The notes beneath the pieces are model-generated. The model searched no databases. It saw only the letters and a program-made list of their open reading frames with translations, and had not been told where the DNA came from. Positions 34,385 to 43,201 of a DNA stretch of 64,000 nt are shown piece by piece (the stretch's first letter is position 1; each line of letters opens with the position of its first letter). The stretch comes from Nonomuraea sediminis. Its GTDB lineage: Bacteria > Actinomycetota > Actinomycetes > Streptosporangiales > Streptosporangiaceae. The position numbers were made by a program, and so were the translations under genes. The stretch is taken from positions 310,001 to 374,000 of the forward strand of contig NZ_JAHDTI010000007.1 of NCBI RefSeq assembly GCF_018531495.1, in the 5' to 3' direction.

Positions 34385-35244
34385 ACCGGGGGTCCCTCCA
34401 TCGCCATGAAGTCCTCGACCGTCTGCAGCCGGGTGTCCGGGTCCGCGTCGAGACGGGGGATCGAGCCGATCAGCCCGCGGGTGTACGGGTGCCGTGGGCT
34501 CTCGAACAGCTCGTCGACCGGGCGGTCCTCCACGAGGCGTCCCCGGTACATCACCGCGACGCGGTTGGCCAGGCCGGCGACGATCGCGAGGTCGTGCGTG
34601 ATGAAGAGCACGGACAGGCTCATCTCCCGCGACATGGTCTCGATGAGGTCGAGCACCTGCTCCTGGACCCGTACGTCCAGGGCCGTCGTCGGCTCGTCGG
34701 CGATGAGCAGGCGCGGCTCGGCGATGAGGGCGGCCGCCATGACGACGCGCTGCCGCATGCCGCCGGAGAACTGGCCGGGATAGGCCTTCAGCCGTTCCTT
34801 CGCCTTCGGCACACCAAGCCGGTCGAGCATCTCGGCCGCTCGCCGCAGCGCCTCGCGGCGCGCGACGCCGCGCACGACGAGCGGCTCGGCCACCTGTTGC
34901 CCGATGGTGAGCACGGGGTTGAGGGCGGTCATCGGATCCTGGAAGATCATGGAGATCTCGCTCCCGCGGACGCGCCGCATCCGGCGCTCCCCGGCGCCCA
35001 GCAGCTCGTTCCCGTCCCATTCGATCGAGCCGTCGTAGACGAGCGAACGGTTCAACTGCAGGATGGCGCGAGCGGTGACCGACTTGCCGGAGCCGGACTC
35101 GCCGACCAGCGCCACGCGCTCGCCCGGGCAGATCGCCAGGGTGAGCCCCTCGACGACCGTGAGGTCGCCGGCGCCTCCTCCGACGCGTGCGCGCTCGGGC
35201 ACGCGCACGCTGAGGTTCCGGATGCTGAGCACGGGCTCGGTCAT
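34381..35244 (-). CDS. Oligopeptide-type ABC importer ATPase (OppD/DppD-like)
   Basis: A 287-residue ATPase with Walker A GESGSGKSVTA, Q-loop MIFQDPMTALNPV, signature FSGGMRQRVVMAAAL, Walker B LLIADEPTTALD and switch VLFITHDLAIV. The tail RHPYTRGLIGSIPRLD is OppD/DppD-typical. Overlaps both neighbours by four bases (ATGA), placing it within the tightly coupled importer block. Confidence 0.92.
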   Translation of the reverse strand: MTEPVLSIRNLSVRVPERARVGGGAGDLTVVEGLTLAICPGERVALVGESGSGKSVTARAILQLNRSLVYDGSIEWDGNELLGAGERRMRRVRGSEISMIFQDPMTALNPVLTIGQQVAEPLVVRGVARREALRRAAEMLDRLGVPKAKERLKAYPGQFSGGMRQRVVMAAALIAEPRLLIADEPTTALDVRVQEQVLDLIETMSREMSLSVLFITHDLAIVAGLANRVAVMYRGRLVEDRPVDELFESPRHPYTRGLIGSIPRLDADPDTRLQTVEDFMAMEGPPV

Positions 35245-36128
35245 CGGGTGCTCCTCGAGGCCGGGTCGACGAAGCCGCGTACGGCGTCGCCGACGAGGCC
35301 GAAGGCGATCGCGGAGATCGTGATGGCGATGCCGGGGAAGAGGGCCACCCACCACGCGCTGGTGATGAACTGCTGCCCCTGGGCGACGAGCGACCCCCAG
35401 TCCGGGCTCGGCGGGGGAGCGCCGACGCCGAGGAAGGCGAGGCCCGACATCATCACGATGGTGCCGGAGATCTCCATGCTCGCCTGCACGTACACCGCGT
35501 CCATCGAGTTGGGCAGCACGTGCCGGAGCATGAGCCGCAGCCGTGAGACCCCGAGCACCTGGGCCGCCTCGACGTAGGAGCCGCACATCGTCTCGCGCAG
35601 GATGCCCCGGACCAGGCGGGCCGTACCCGGCCAGGAGGCCGCGACCATCGCGATGATGATCGACGGGAGCGACGGGCCGATCGCGGCGGCCAGGCCGAGG
35701 GCGAGCACGAGCGACGGGATGGACATGCAGATGTCGCACACGCGCATGACGGCTTCGTCGGCCCAGCGCGGCAGCAGCGCGGCGACGCTCGCGACGAGGA
35801 CGCCGGTGATCATCGACAGCACCACGATGCCCACGGCCGCGAGCAGCGTCGTCCCCGCGCCGGCCAGGATGCGCGAGAACACGTCGCGCCCGGCGTCGTC
35901 GGTCCCGAGCAGGTGACCGGCGCCGGGTGACATGAGCGCCTGGGCTGGGTCGACCTCGTAGGGCGAGAACGGTGTGACGAACGGGCCGACCGCGGCGAGC
36001 AGCAACAGCAGCGCGACGGTGCCGAACGCGAAGCGGTCGACCAGGGCGACGCGCCGGCCGAAGAGCCGGCGGACCGTGCCGCCGATGCTCCGGCCGACCC
36101 CGGCCGTGGACAGTTCGATCCCGGTCAT
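35241..36128 (-). CDS. Oligopeptide-type ABC importer permease (OppC/DppC-like)
   Basis: A 295-residue permease with about six helices, the first near 34-56. The N-terminal HLLGTDDAGRDVFSRIL is diagnostic for the DppC side, and EAAQVLGVSRLRLMLRHVLPN is the EAA coupling loop contacting the ATPases. Its start overlaps the DppB-like stop by one base. It pairs with that protein to make the channel. Confidence 0.92.
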   Translation of the reverse strand: MTGIELSTAGVGRSIGGTVRRLFGRRVALVDRFAFGTVALLLLLAAVGPFVTPFSPYEVDPAQALMSPGAGHLLGTDDAGRDVFSRILAGAGTTLLAAVGIVVLSMITGVLVASVAALLPRWADEAVMRVCDICMSIPSLVLALGLAAAIGPSLPSIIIAMVAASWPGTARLVRGILRETMCGSYVEAAQVLGVSRLRLMLRHVLPNSMDAVYVQASMEISGTIVMMSGLAFLGVGAPPPSPDWGSLVAQGQQFITSAWWVALFPGIAITISAIAFGLVGDAVRGFVDPASRSTR

Positions 36129-37147
36129 CAGGCGGCTCTCAGGTGGTTGGTCCGCACCCGCGGGTCGAGGACCATCTGCAGCAGATCGACGACCACCGAG
36201 GAGACGATGAAGACGAAACCGACGACGAGCACCGCGCCCAGCACGGCGAACGTGTCGTTGTTGACGATGGCCTTGTACATGTAGCTGCCGATCCCTGGGA
36301 ACGAGAACACCGCCTCCACGAGCACGGAGGCGCTGACCATCCAGCCGAACTGCATGCCGAAGATCGTCAGCGTCGAGCCCATGGCGGAGCGGAGCGCGTG
36401 GCGCACGACCACCCGCCGACGCGGGACGCCCTTCGAGATCGCGAAGTCGATGAAGTCGGAGTGCAGAGCGGAGATCATGTTCGACCGCACGTTCCGCGCC
36501 AGCGTGGCGATGAACGGCACGCTCAACGCCAGGGCGGGAAGGACGAGGTGCGCGACCGAGTCCAGCACGTTCGCGAGGTTTCCGAACAAGATCGAGTCGA
36601 GTACGGTGAACCCGGTCACGTCGGGTGGCGCCATCCCCACGCCGTTCGTGCCGGAGAGCGGGAACCAGCCGAAGAGGAACCCGAGCGTCCAGCGGAGCAT
36701 GATCGCGAACCAGAAGATCGGAACTCCGCCGGCCAGGACGAGGATGAGCCGGGCGGCGACGTCCGCCGCCCGCCCCTGCGAGACCGCCGCGACGACGCCC
36801 AGCGGGACCGCCACCAGCACGGTGATCAACATCCCGGCCAGTACCAGCTGAACCGTGTTGGGGAGTGCCGCGGCCAGATCGCTGGTCACTCCTTGATGCG
36901 TGTAGGCGGAGCTGCCGAGGTCACCGGCGGCCGCGCGAGCCAGGTAGTTGCCGTACTGGGCGACCAGGGGCTGGTCGAGACCCATCGCGTGCCGTACCTG
37001 CTCGACCTGCTCGGCTGAGGCGAAGCGGCCCGCGGCCACCCGGGCGGGATCGCCCGGGATCAGCTTCGACATCAGGAACACGATCGTCGCGACGCCCCAG
37101 GCGGACAGCAGCGCCAGCCCTATCCGCCGGATCACGAAGACGAACAT
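36128..37147 (-). CDS. Oligopeptide-type ABC importer permease (OppB/DppB-like)
   Basis: A 339-residue permease beginning MFVFVIRRIGLALLSAWGVA, the usual OppB/DppB start, with the PGDPARVAAG motif, about six helices and the coupling loop FAISKGVPRRRVVVRHAL. It lies 14 bases after the binding-protein gene. A longer frame upstream of 37147 overlaps that gene and lacks similarity, so the ATG at 37147 is chosen. Confidence 0.92.
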   Translation of the reverse strand: MFVFVIRRIGLALLSAWGVATIVFLMSKLIPGDPARVAAGRFASAEQVEQVRHAMGLDQPLVAQYGNYLARAAAGDLGSSAYTHQGVTSDLAAALPNTVQLVLAGMLITVLVAVPLGVVAAVSQGRAADVAARLILVLAGGVPIFWFAIMLRWTLGFLFGWFPLSGTNGVGMAPPDVTGFTVLDSILFGNLANVLDSVAHLVLPALALSVPFIATLARNVRSNMISALHSDFIDFAISKGVPRRRVVVRHALRSAMGSTLTIFGMQFGWMVSASVLVEAVFSFPGIGSYMYKAIVNNDTFAVLGAVLVVGFVFIVSSVVVDLLQMVLDPRVRTNHLRAA

Positions 37148-37161
37148 CAGCGGCCGTCCGG

Positions 37162-38733
37162 TCACTTCGCCAGCAGCAGCTGGCTGACGTCGAAGGTCGG
37201 ACTCGTGGGCGTGTACGGGATCTTCGCCACCTTGGCGTTCCTGGCGCCGTTCACCGTCGGCCAGGCGATGTAGATAGCGGCGTGGTCGTCCACGATCTGC
37301 TTCTGCACGCTCACGTAGGCCTCGCAGGCCGCTGCCGGGTCCTTCGCGGTGGAGGCCGCCGCGAGAAGGCTGTCGACTCGCGGGTTGTCGTACCGCGCGC
37401 CGTTCGTCTGGCCGATCGCCTTGGAGTTCCACGTGCGGTCAAGGACGGAGCCGGCGTCAGGGTACGGTGCGAAATCCCACGCGATCGAGATGTCCGGGGT
37501 CGTCGCCGCGGTGGAGATCAGCTGCAGGTACTGGGGGAAGGTCGCCGTCTTGACCTTCACCACGAGACCGATCTCGCGCAGGCTGTTCTCCAGGAGTGTC
37601 CCGGCGAGCTTGAATTCCGGGACCGCCGGGTCGTAGGCGATGGTCACCGTCGTTCCGGCTGCTCCTGCCTCGCTGAGGAGCTGCTTCGCCTTGGCCACGT
37701 CGCGTGTGGGCTTGGGGCCGTCGTAGACGCAGTCCATGCCGCGGGGGATGACGCTCTGGGCGATCTCTCCTGAGCCTTGCAGCGCGGTCTTGATGTGGCC
37801 CTCGTAGTCGTAGGCGAGCTGGATCGCCTCGCGCACGCGCGGGTTGCCCGTGACCTTGCCCTGCGTGTTCATCAGGCCCAGGGTCACGCGCGTCGAGGGC
37901 ATCGCGTAGCCCTCCAGGCCGGCCTTGCCGTTGAGTTGCTTGACGTCGAGGGGCGCCAGGCCCCACCCGAGGTCGACGTTCCCGGTGAGGAGCTCGTCCC
38001 TGAGCAGGCTGCTCTCGTTGATCATGCGGAGCACGACGTTCTGCGGGCGGCGGTTGTCCATTGCCCAGTACTTGCCGTACCGGGAGAGGTTCACCTCCTG
38101 GTTCGCCTTGTATCCGCTCAGCACGTACGGGCCGGACCCCGCGTCGTGCGTCGCCAGCCACTGCTGGGCGTGGTCGGCGCCCTCGTTGCTCCTGACGACC
38201 TTGGAGTCGACGATGTAGAGGTAGCTGAGTCCCGCGAGGAAGCTCACGCTCGGCCGGGTCAACGAGATGGTGACGTGGGTGTCGTCGTCGACCTTCGAGG
38301 ACGCGTACGAAGGGATGAAGGCGTCGCTTCCCGAGGCGACCTGCTTCGCCCGGTCCAGGGTGTACTTCACGTCCTCGGCCGTGAGCTTGTTCCCGGAGTG
38401 GAAGACCACGTCGTCGCGGAGGGTGAGGGTCACGGCTGTCGCGTCGGCGTTGAACTTCCAGGAGGTGGCCAGCTTGGGGATCATCTTCGACTCGGCGTCG
38501 AATCCGATCAGCCGGTCGTAGAACGCGTCGATGAAGATGTCGTTGTCGGCGTTGGACGACTGCAGGGGATCGAGGGTTTCGAGCGAGGCCTGGCCGGCGG
38601 CCACGATGGTGTCCGCCTTCGCTCCGGTGCCGCCGTTCGTCGAAGGGGCGGACAGCCCGCACGACGCCAGCGCCGGTGCCGCTGTTACGCAAAGGACCGC
38701 GAGAATGGCTCGCTTCGTAGCGCGACCTTTCAT
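37162..38733 (-). CDS. Oligopeptide-type substrate-binding lipoprotein (OppA/DppA-like)
   Basis: A 523-residue lipoprotein of the SBP_bac_5 (cluster C) family. Signal peptide and lipobox L-A-S-C (Cys25); the signature LETLDPLQSSNADN and FHSGNKLTAEDVKYTLDR follow. The ATG at 38733 is preceded by AGAGAGGAA. Cluster C proteins bind peptides, nickel chelates, opines, sugars and other amphipathic solutes, so a peptide substrate is not certain. It is the second gene of the operon, after the amidohydrolase. Confidence 0.9.
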   Translation of the reverse strand: MKGRATKRAILAVLCVTAAPALASCGLSAPSTNGGTGAKADTIVAAGQASLETLDPLQSSNADNDIFIDAFYDRLIGFDAESKMIPKLATSWKFNADATAVTLTLRDDVVFHSGNKLTAEDVKYTLDRAKQVASGSDAFIPSYASSKVDDDTHVTISLTRPSVSFLAGLSYLYIVDSKVVRSNEGADHAQQWLATHDAGSGPYVLSGYKANQEVNLSRYGKYWAMDNRRPQNVVLRMINESSLLRDELLTGNVDLGWGLAPLDVKQLNGKAGLEGYAMPSTRVTLGLMNTQGKVTGNPRVREAIQLAYDYEGHIKTALQGSGEIAQSVIPRGMDCVYDGPKPTRDVAKAKQLLSEAGAAGTTVTIAYDPAVPEFKLAGTLLENSLREIGLVVKVKTATFPQYLQLISTAATTPDISIAWDFAPYPDAGSVLDRTWNSKAIGQTNGARYDNPRVDSLLAAASTAKDPAAACEAYVSVQKQIVDDHAAIYIAWPTVNGARNAKVAKIPYTPTSPTFDVSQLLLAK

Positions 38734-38777
38734 GTCGGGTTCCTCTCTCAGATGTGCTGGGGGGATGGTGTGGAGGG

Positions 38778-39974
38778 TTAGGGGATGTCCGACCGGGTGG
38801 TGAGAGAGCGCCGCGAGATCCACCGGCCGGCGCGAAGCACGTCGCGCGCCACGGGCGGGGCGGCGACGGCCTCTGCCGCACCGGTGGCGCCGACCACCAC
38901 GAGGTCGGCAGGACCGCCGGCGCGCAGGCCGTAGTCCCGCAGGCCGAGGGCGGCGGCCGCGCGGTCGGTCACGAAGCCGAGGGCGAGGTCAAGGCTGTCG
39001 TCCGTGAACAGGCTGTTCCGGTACGCGACGGTTCGCGCCAGGTCCAGGGGGTCCCCGGAGCCGAACGGCCACCAGCTGTCGCGGATGTTGTCGGTTCCCG
39101 AGAAGACATTGACGCCGCGTCGCACGAGTGCGAGCACGGGCGGGACGGGACCGGCGGGCCCGTTGGTCATGATCGAGATTCGCCGCTCGGCGAGCCGGCC
39201 GGCGATCTCGTCGAAGTCGCGCTCGCCCAGCCGGCCCAGCCCGTAGGCGTGGCTGAGCGCCACGGAGCCCTGCATCCCGTACGCGGCGACGCGCTCTGCG
39301 ATCGCCCGGTACTCGGCCAGCGCCGCGAGCCCGTCCTCGTGCAGGTGGATGTCGACTCCGGCACCGTGGCGAGCCGCCAGCTCGAAGACCGCGTCGAGGT
39401 GGCCGTCGAGGTCGCCATCGAGGGAACTGGGGTCCAGCCCGCCGACGACGTCCGCGCCGAGGCGCAGCGCCTCCTCGAGCAGGTCCGCCACTCCGGGCGC
39501 CGAGACGATCCCGCTCTGCGGGAAGGCGACGATCTGCACGTTCAGGTAGCCGGCGAGCGTCTCGCGAAGCCGCAGCATCCGCTTCAGCCCGCCGAGCCCG
39601 ACGTCCGGGTCGATGTCGACGTGAGCGCGCAACGTACCCGTTCCGAACTCGACCATCGTGCGGGCGAGGCTGAACGCGCGCTCATCGGCGGTGTGGTCGA
39701 GCGCCGTGCGACGCGCCTTCTCCAGCTCGATGCGCTCCCGGATGCTGCCACCGGGAACGTGCGGCTGCCAATCCCCGCCGAAGAAGGTCTTGTCGAGATG
39801 GGCGTGACCGTTGACGAGCGGCGGAAGGACAAGCCGTCCCGCGAGGTCCTCGGACGGTCCCGCGACCGGGCGGGAGCCGGCCGGCCGGATCTCCCTGATG
39901 ACCGCGTCCGCGATCTCGATGTCGACAAGGCCGCCGTCTCGAAGGCGCCCGTTCCGAAGGGTCGTTTGACTCAC
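38778..39974 (-). CDS. Cytosine deaminase-like amidohydrolase
   Basis: A 398-residue metal-dependent hydrolase of the amidohydrolase superfamily, closest in motifs to cytosine deaminase/AtzC-type enzymes: NGHAHLDKTFF (first metal His pair), GVDIHLHEDG, ALSHAYGLG and the catalytic Asp in SGTDNIRDSWWPFGSGD. A GTG at 39974 preceded by AAAGGA is preferred over the ATG at 40034, which would add 20 unrelated residues. As first gene of the operon it may release ammonia or open a cyclic amide in the imported compound. Divergent from the GntR regulator. Confidence 0.82.
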   Translation of the reverse strand: MSQTTLRNGRLRDGGLVDIEIADAVIREIRPAGSRPVAGPSEDLAGRLVLPPLVNGHAHLDKTFFGGDWQPHVPGGSIRERIELEKARRTALDHTADERAFSLARTMVEFGTGTLRAHVDIDPDVGLGGLKRMLRLRETLAGYLNVQIVAFPQSGIVSAPGVADLLEEALRLGADVVGGLDPSSLDGDLDGHLDAVFELAARHGAGVDIHLHEDGLAALAEYRAIAERVAAYGMQGSVALSHAYGLGRLGERDFDEIAGRLAERRISIMTNGPAGPVPPVLALVRRGVNVFSGTDNIRDSWWPFGSGDPLDLARTVAYRNSLFTDDSLDLALGFVTDRAAAALGLRDYGLRAGGPADLVVVGATGAAEAVAAPPVARDVLRAGRWISRRSLTTRSDIP

Positions 39975-39996
39975 ATCGATCCTTTCAGCCCCGCTG

Positions 39997-40073
39997 TTGG
40001 CATACACATTTGCAGAGCGAATCCCGTTTGTCACGGTTCCTGGGGCTCGTTACGCCGTTGTTGTATACCAAAA
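39997..40073. promoter_or_regulatory. Paired GntR operator-like sites in the divergent promoter region
   Basis: Two related sites face each other between the operon and its regulator: TTGGCATACAC at 39997-40007 and, on the other strand, TTGGTATACAA at 40071-40061. Both fit the T-N-G-T-N-N-N-A-C-N-A type sequence recognised by FCD-subfamily GntR proteins. Spacing of about 64 bases (six helical turns) would allow looping. Binding is inferred. Confidence 0.5.
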
Positions 40074-40144
40074 TGGAGATCAAGGGCTGGGCGGGAGAGG
40101 TCCGGCCACGCCTAGAATGAGTCGCCAGAGCACGGAGGTTGAGG

Positions 40145-40900
40145 GTGTCCATTCCAGAGCAGGACCGGCCGCTCCCGGCCGAGGGGGAACCGGTCGACAC
40201 ACCCGGGCTCTCCCTCGACCAGCTGGCATACGAGTGGGTGCGCGAGCGGATCATCGACGGCACCTACAAGCCGGGCGCGCGCATCCGCGAGCGGACGGTG
40301 GCCGAAGAGCTCGGCATCTCCCGCATCCCCATCCGCGAGGCGTTCCCGCGGCTGGAGAGCGAGGGGTTCATCCGCAGCGTGCCCCGGCGCGGCGCGGTGG
40401 TCACCTCGCTGACGGTGCGAGACGTGAACGAGCTCTACGACGTGCGCTGCTCGCTCGAGGTGCTCGCCACCCGGCTCGCGGCCGAGCGGTGCTCGCTCGG
40501 CGCGTCCGCCGAGGTTCTCCGGGAGCTCCTCGACGAGGCGGAGAGTGCCGTCGCCGCCAACGACGGCGCGCTGCTGTCAGCCACCAACTCGCGCTTCCAC
40601 GCCGCGATCCTGACGCTTTCCGACAACCAGCTGCTGCAGGATCTGATGGCGCCGATCCTCGGGCGCGTGAACCGGCTGTTCTACATCGTGCCCGAGAGCA
40701 ACCAGGTCAACTTCCACCACGAGCACGCCGAGCTCTACCGGGCGATCTCGTCCGGCCAGGCGGAGCTGGCCGCCGCTCTGGCCTTCGCGCACGTCGAGCA
40801 CAGCCGGCGCGACACCCTCCCGATCGTGCAGTCACTTCTCGACGAGGCACAAACACCCCGACCAACGGGCGCACGTCACATGATCAAGCGCACACCATAG
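40145..40900 (+). CDS. GntR-family regulator, FCD subfamily
   Basis: A 251-residue repressor-type protein. The winged helix (about 25-95) contains IRERTVAEELGISRIPIREA; the C-terminal FCD domain carries likely metal/ligand residues in DVRCSLEVLATRLAA, NSRFHAAIL, HEHAELYRAI and HVEHSRRD. FCD ligands are usually carboxylic acids made or used by the neighbouring pathway. The GTG at 40145 has GGAGG six bases upstream; the TTG at 40139 is less likely. It is divergent from the ten-gene operon and almost certainly controls it. Confidence 0.9.
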   Translation: MSIPEQDRPLPAEGEPVDTPGLSLDQLAYEWVRERIIDGTYKPGARIRERTVAEELGISRIPIREAFPRLESEGFIRSVPRRGAVVTSLTVRDVNELYDVRCSLEVLATRLAAERCSLGASAEVLRELLDEAESAVAANDGALLSATNSRFHAAILTLSDNQLLQDLMAPILGRVNRLFYIVPESNQVNFHHEHAELYRAISSGQAELAAALAFAHVEHSRRDTLPIVQSLLDEAQTPRPTGARHMIKRTP

Positions 40901-41286
40901 GATTACGTGATCCACGGGCTCGACAACGTTTACCAGTGACAGTGCCATCCGGTACGGCCTGCTCAGGCGCCACGGACTGGCGCAGAAGCAGGCCTGGGCT
41001 CGGCTGGATGAGTTGTTCGAGGCAAGAATGCGCTCAGCCGGCATCGAACTCCCATAGCAGACTGAGCCCTCCAGCCGTATCCCCAACTCGCCGAGACCCG
41101 CACCGGTCGCCTGATCGTACGGGCGCTGCTGGTCGCGGCCGCCGGCGTCCTGATGTGGCCGGCGATCGGCCCGCACGACGGTGCGCTGCTGGTAGTCCCG
41201 GCTAACAGAACCTGCGGACGGTCAGTCGTTGCGGTGATGACGCCCGACCGGCGGCGGTTGTTCTTGTCCTGGGCCGGCGCCGGGGG
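40901..41286. other. Intergenic region with a possible gene remnant
   Basis: 386 bases without an intact gene. A + strand frame from 40911 to 41059 has no start codon but reads like coding sequence near its end (RYGLLRRHGLAQKQAW, then ARLDELFEARMRSAGIELP and stop), perhaps the tail of a lost gene. From 41100 to 41170 a second short frame (LIVRALLVAAAGVLMWPAIG) is hydrophobic. Neither is recognised. Confidence 0.3.
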
Positions 41287-41862
41287 TCAGGAGTGCTGGG
41301 CCCCGCGGGCCAGCAGCATCAGGGCGTCGACGAGTTCCTCGGCGGGCAGACCGGTGGCCAGGCTGCGCAGTTGCAGTCCGAAGATCAGGGCGACGGCGCT
41401 GCTCGCCAGCCGCTCGGCGTCAGGTACGCCGAGACCGGTGAGGATCCGGGCGGCCAACTGATCGTATGCGGCGAAGGACTCCGCGGCCGCGGGGCGCAGC
41501 CGCTCGTCGCGGCCGGCTTGGATGTAGAGCTCGAAGGGTGCGATCTGCCTGCTGTCGAACGGCGTACCCCCGGCGGCCTGGCCGACTGTGGCGGCGGCCC
41601 GATCGGCGTCCATTCCGTCGGTCTGGCACTCGGCGGCGAGCTCGGTGAGGCGCCGGGTCTCCTCCGCGACGAAGTGCAGCAGACTCTCACGCAGCAACTC
41701 GTGCTGGGTCGCGAAGTGGTAGGTGACCGAGCCGAGGGAGACCCCGGCCTCCTTGGCGATCCGCCGGTTGGTGACCGCGGCGACGCCGTCCTCACTGATG
41801 ATGTGCAGGACGGCGTCGATGATGCTCTGCCGGATTCCGGAGGGCTTGGACATGGCAGTCAT
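41287..41862 (-). CDS. TetR-family transcriptional regulator
   Basis: A 191-residue repressor. The N-terminal helix-turn-helix is clear (IIDAVLHIISEDGVAAVTNR, then RIAKEAGVSLGSVTYHFATQ), and the C-terminal ligand-binding domain is helical and Ala/Leu-rich. Start taken at the ATG giving MTAMSKPSG; a start nine bases further in is equally possible. It is divergent from a short-chain dehydrogenase gene whose promoter carries a perfect palindrome, the probable operator. Confidence 0.9.
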   Translation of the reverse strand: MTAMSKPSGIRQSIIDAVLHIISEDGVAAVTNRRIAKEAGVSLGSVTYHFATQHELLRESLLHFVAEETRRLTELAAECQTDGMDADRAAATVGQAAGGTPFDSRQIAPFELYIQAGRDERLRPAAAESFAAYDQLAARILTGLGVPDAERLASSAVALIFGLQLRSLATGLPAEELVDALMLLARGAQHS

Positions 41863-42265
41863 TCTGCCAGCGGCGCCCACCTGGCAAGGGGAGGGGCCGG
41901 GGGCCGCTCCGACCAGCGCAGATCGTCCTCAAACTGGGCGACAAGCGGATAGCTGCGGTCGTCGCGGTTGGCGCAATGCCGTACGCGTCGTAGATGCCAT
42001 CGATCCGCGGGGCGCGGTATGCGGTCGCTGAGCCGGTTCGACGTCGGCGCTTCGCTCTCGCAGCCGATGCACGTGGGCAGTCCGGCCACAGCGGTGTCGT
42101 CCTTGACCGCGGCCGCCCCCTGCAACCGCTCGTCCGTGGTGCGTCTGCGGTCGGCCTCCGCCGCCTTCCGGAGCGCGTTCTGGACTCGTACGTATCGGAG
42201 GGGGTTGTTCGCTGGGTCGCTTCGATGCTGGAGCAGTCGGTTGACATGGTCGCCTGCGCTTCATA
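41863..42265. other. Intergenic region between TetR and SDR genes
   Basis: About 400 bases lacking a convincing gene. Several frames stay open on both strands but none shows codon-position GC bias or a domain I recognise; a - strand frame containing AAVKDDTAVAGLPTCIGC is the most protein-like and could be a decayed fragment. The right end is AT-richer and holds the SDR promoter. Confidence 0.3.
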
Positions 42266-42285
42266 CTGTTCGTTCGAACGAACAG
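42266..42285. promoter_or_regulatory. Perfect 20-bp palindrome, probable TetR operator
   Basis: CTGTTCGTTC followed by its exact complement GAACGAACAG, 19 bases before the SDR start codon and just upstream of its GGGAGG ribosome binding site. A fully symmetric site at the promoter of a gene divergent from a TetR regulator is the expected operator. Confidence 0.8.
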
Positions 42286-42304
42286 ATTTCGGGAGGCTCG
42301 CCGT

Positions 42305-43096
42305 ATGCGCATCGCAGGATCAACCGTCCTCCTGACCGGGGCCGCGGGAGGCATCGGTCAGGCCATCGCCCGCGAACTGGCTGCCAAGGGAGCCAAGCTG
42401 GTCCTCTCCGGGCGCCGTGCCGATGCCCTGGAGGCGCTCGCCGACGAGCTCGGTGCCCGCGCTGTCATCGCCGATCTCGCCGACCCGGACCAGGTCGACC
42501 ACCTCGCCAAGGCCTGCCCTGACACGGACATCCTGATCGCCAACGCCGCTCTGCCCTCCAGCGGCGATCTACTCGACTACACGCCCGAGCAGATCGACCG
42601 TGCGCTGACCGTGAACCTGCGCGCCCCCGTCATGCTGGCCCGCGCGCTCGCGCCCCGGATGGTCGAGGCGGGCCGGGGCCATATCGTCCTCGTCGGCTCG
42701 ATCTCCGGGAAGGCGGCCACCAAGTACTCCTCGCTCTACAGCGCGACCAAGTTCGGGCTGCGCGGCTTCGCGCTCGCCTTCCGCCAGGACCTGCACGGTA
42801 CCGGGGTGGGGGTCTCTCTCGTCCAACCCGGAGCCGTACGCGACGCGGGCATGTTCGCCGACACGGGCGCAACCCCGCCGGCTGGTGTGCGCATGGTCTC
42901 CCCGGGCCAGGTGGTGGCGGGGGTGGTTCGGGCCGTCGAGCGCGATCTGTGCGAAGTCAACGTCGCGCCGGTGGAGTTGAGGGTGCTCAGCGCCATCGCC
43001 GGGCAGTTCCCCGGCTTCGCGGAGAAGCTGCAGCGCGGCTCCAGCGCCGAGCGCACCCTCAGCGAGGTCGCAGCGGCCCATCGGGACAGGCGTTAG
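42305..43096 (+). CDS. Short-chain dehydrogenase/reductase
   Basis: A 263-residue classical SDR. The cofactor motif is TGAAGGIG, the NNAG equivalent is IANAALPSSG and the catalytic Tyr-x-x-x-Lys is in SLYSATKFG with Ser in GSISGKAA; all are intact. The Arg residues in SGRRADALE favour NADP(H). GGGAGG precedes the ATG. It is controlled by the divergent TetR protein through the palindrome; the substrate is unknown, probably a lipid or xenobiotic carbonyl. Confidence 0.9.
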   Translation: MRIAGSTVLLTGAAGGIGQAIARELAAKGAKLVLSGRRADALEALADELGARAVIADLADPDQVDHLAKACPDTDILIANAALPSSGDLLDYTPEQIDRALTVNLRAPVMLARALAPRMVEAGRGHIVLVGSISGKAATKYSSLYSATKFGLRGFALAFRQDLHGTGVGVSLVQPGAVRDAGMFADTGATPPAGVRMVSPGQVVAGVVRAVERDLCEVNVAPVELRVLSAIAGQFPGFAEKLQRGSSAERTLSEVAAAHRDRR

Positions 43097-43104
43097 CCGC
43101 CGGA

Positions 43105-43131
43105 GCGCCGCCCCGCCTGGACGGGCGGCGC
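43105..43131. terminator. Hairpin between convergent SDR and glycosyltransferase genes
   Basis: A perfect 9-bp GC stem (GCGCCGCCC / GGGCGGCGC) with a nine-base loop begins nine bases past the SDR stop. It probably ends the SDR transcript and may work in both directions. No U tract. Confidence 0.6.
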
Positions 43132-43201
43132 ACCTGCTGAAGTTTCGCTGTTCTGAGAAATGTTCATGAGAAGACCTGGGGCCGTAGCGCTGCCCCGTGC
43201 G

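Noticed and set aside
41863..42247. Transposase remnant in the TetR-SDR gap
   Set aside because: Several frames are open but none carries a transposase motif or inverted ends; recorded only as unassigned sequence.
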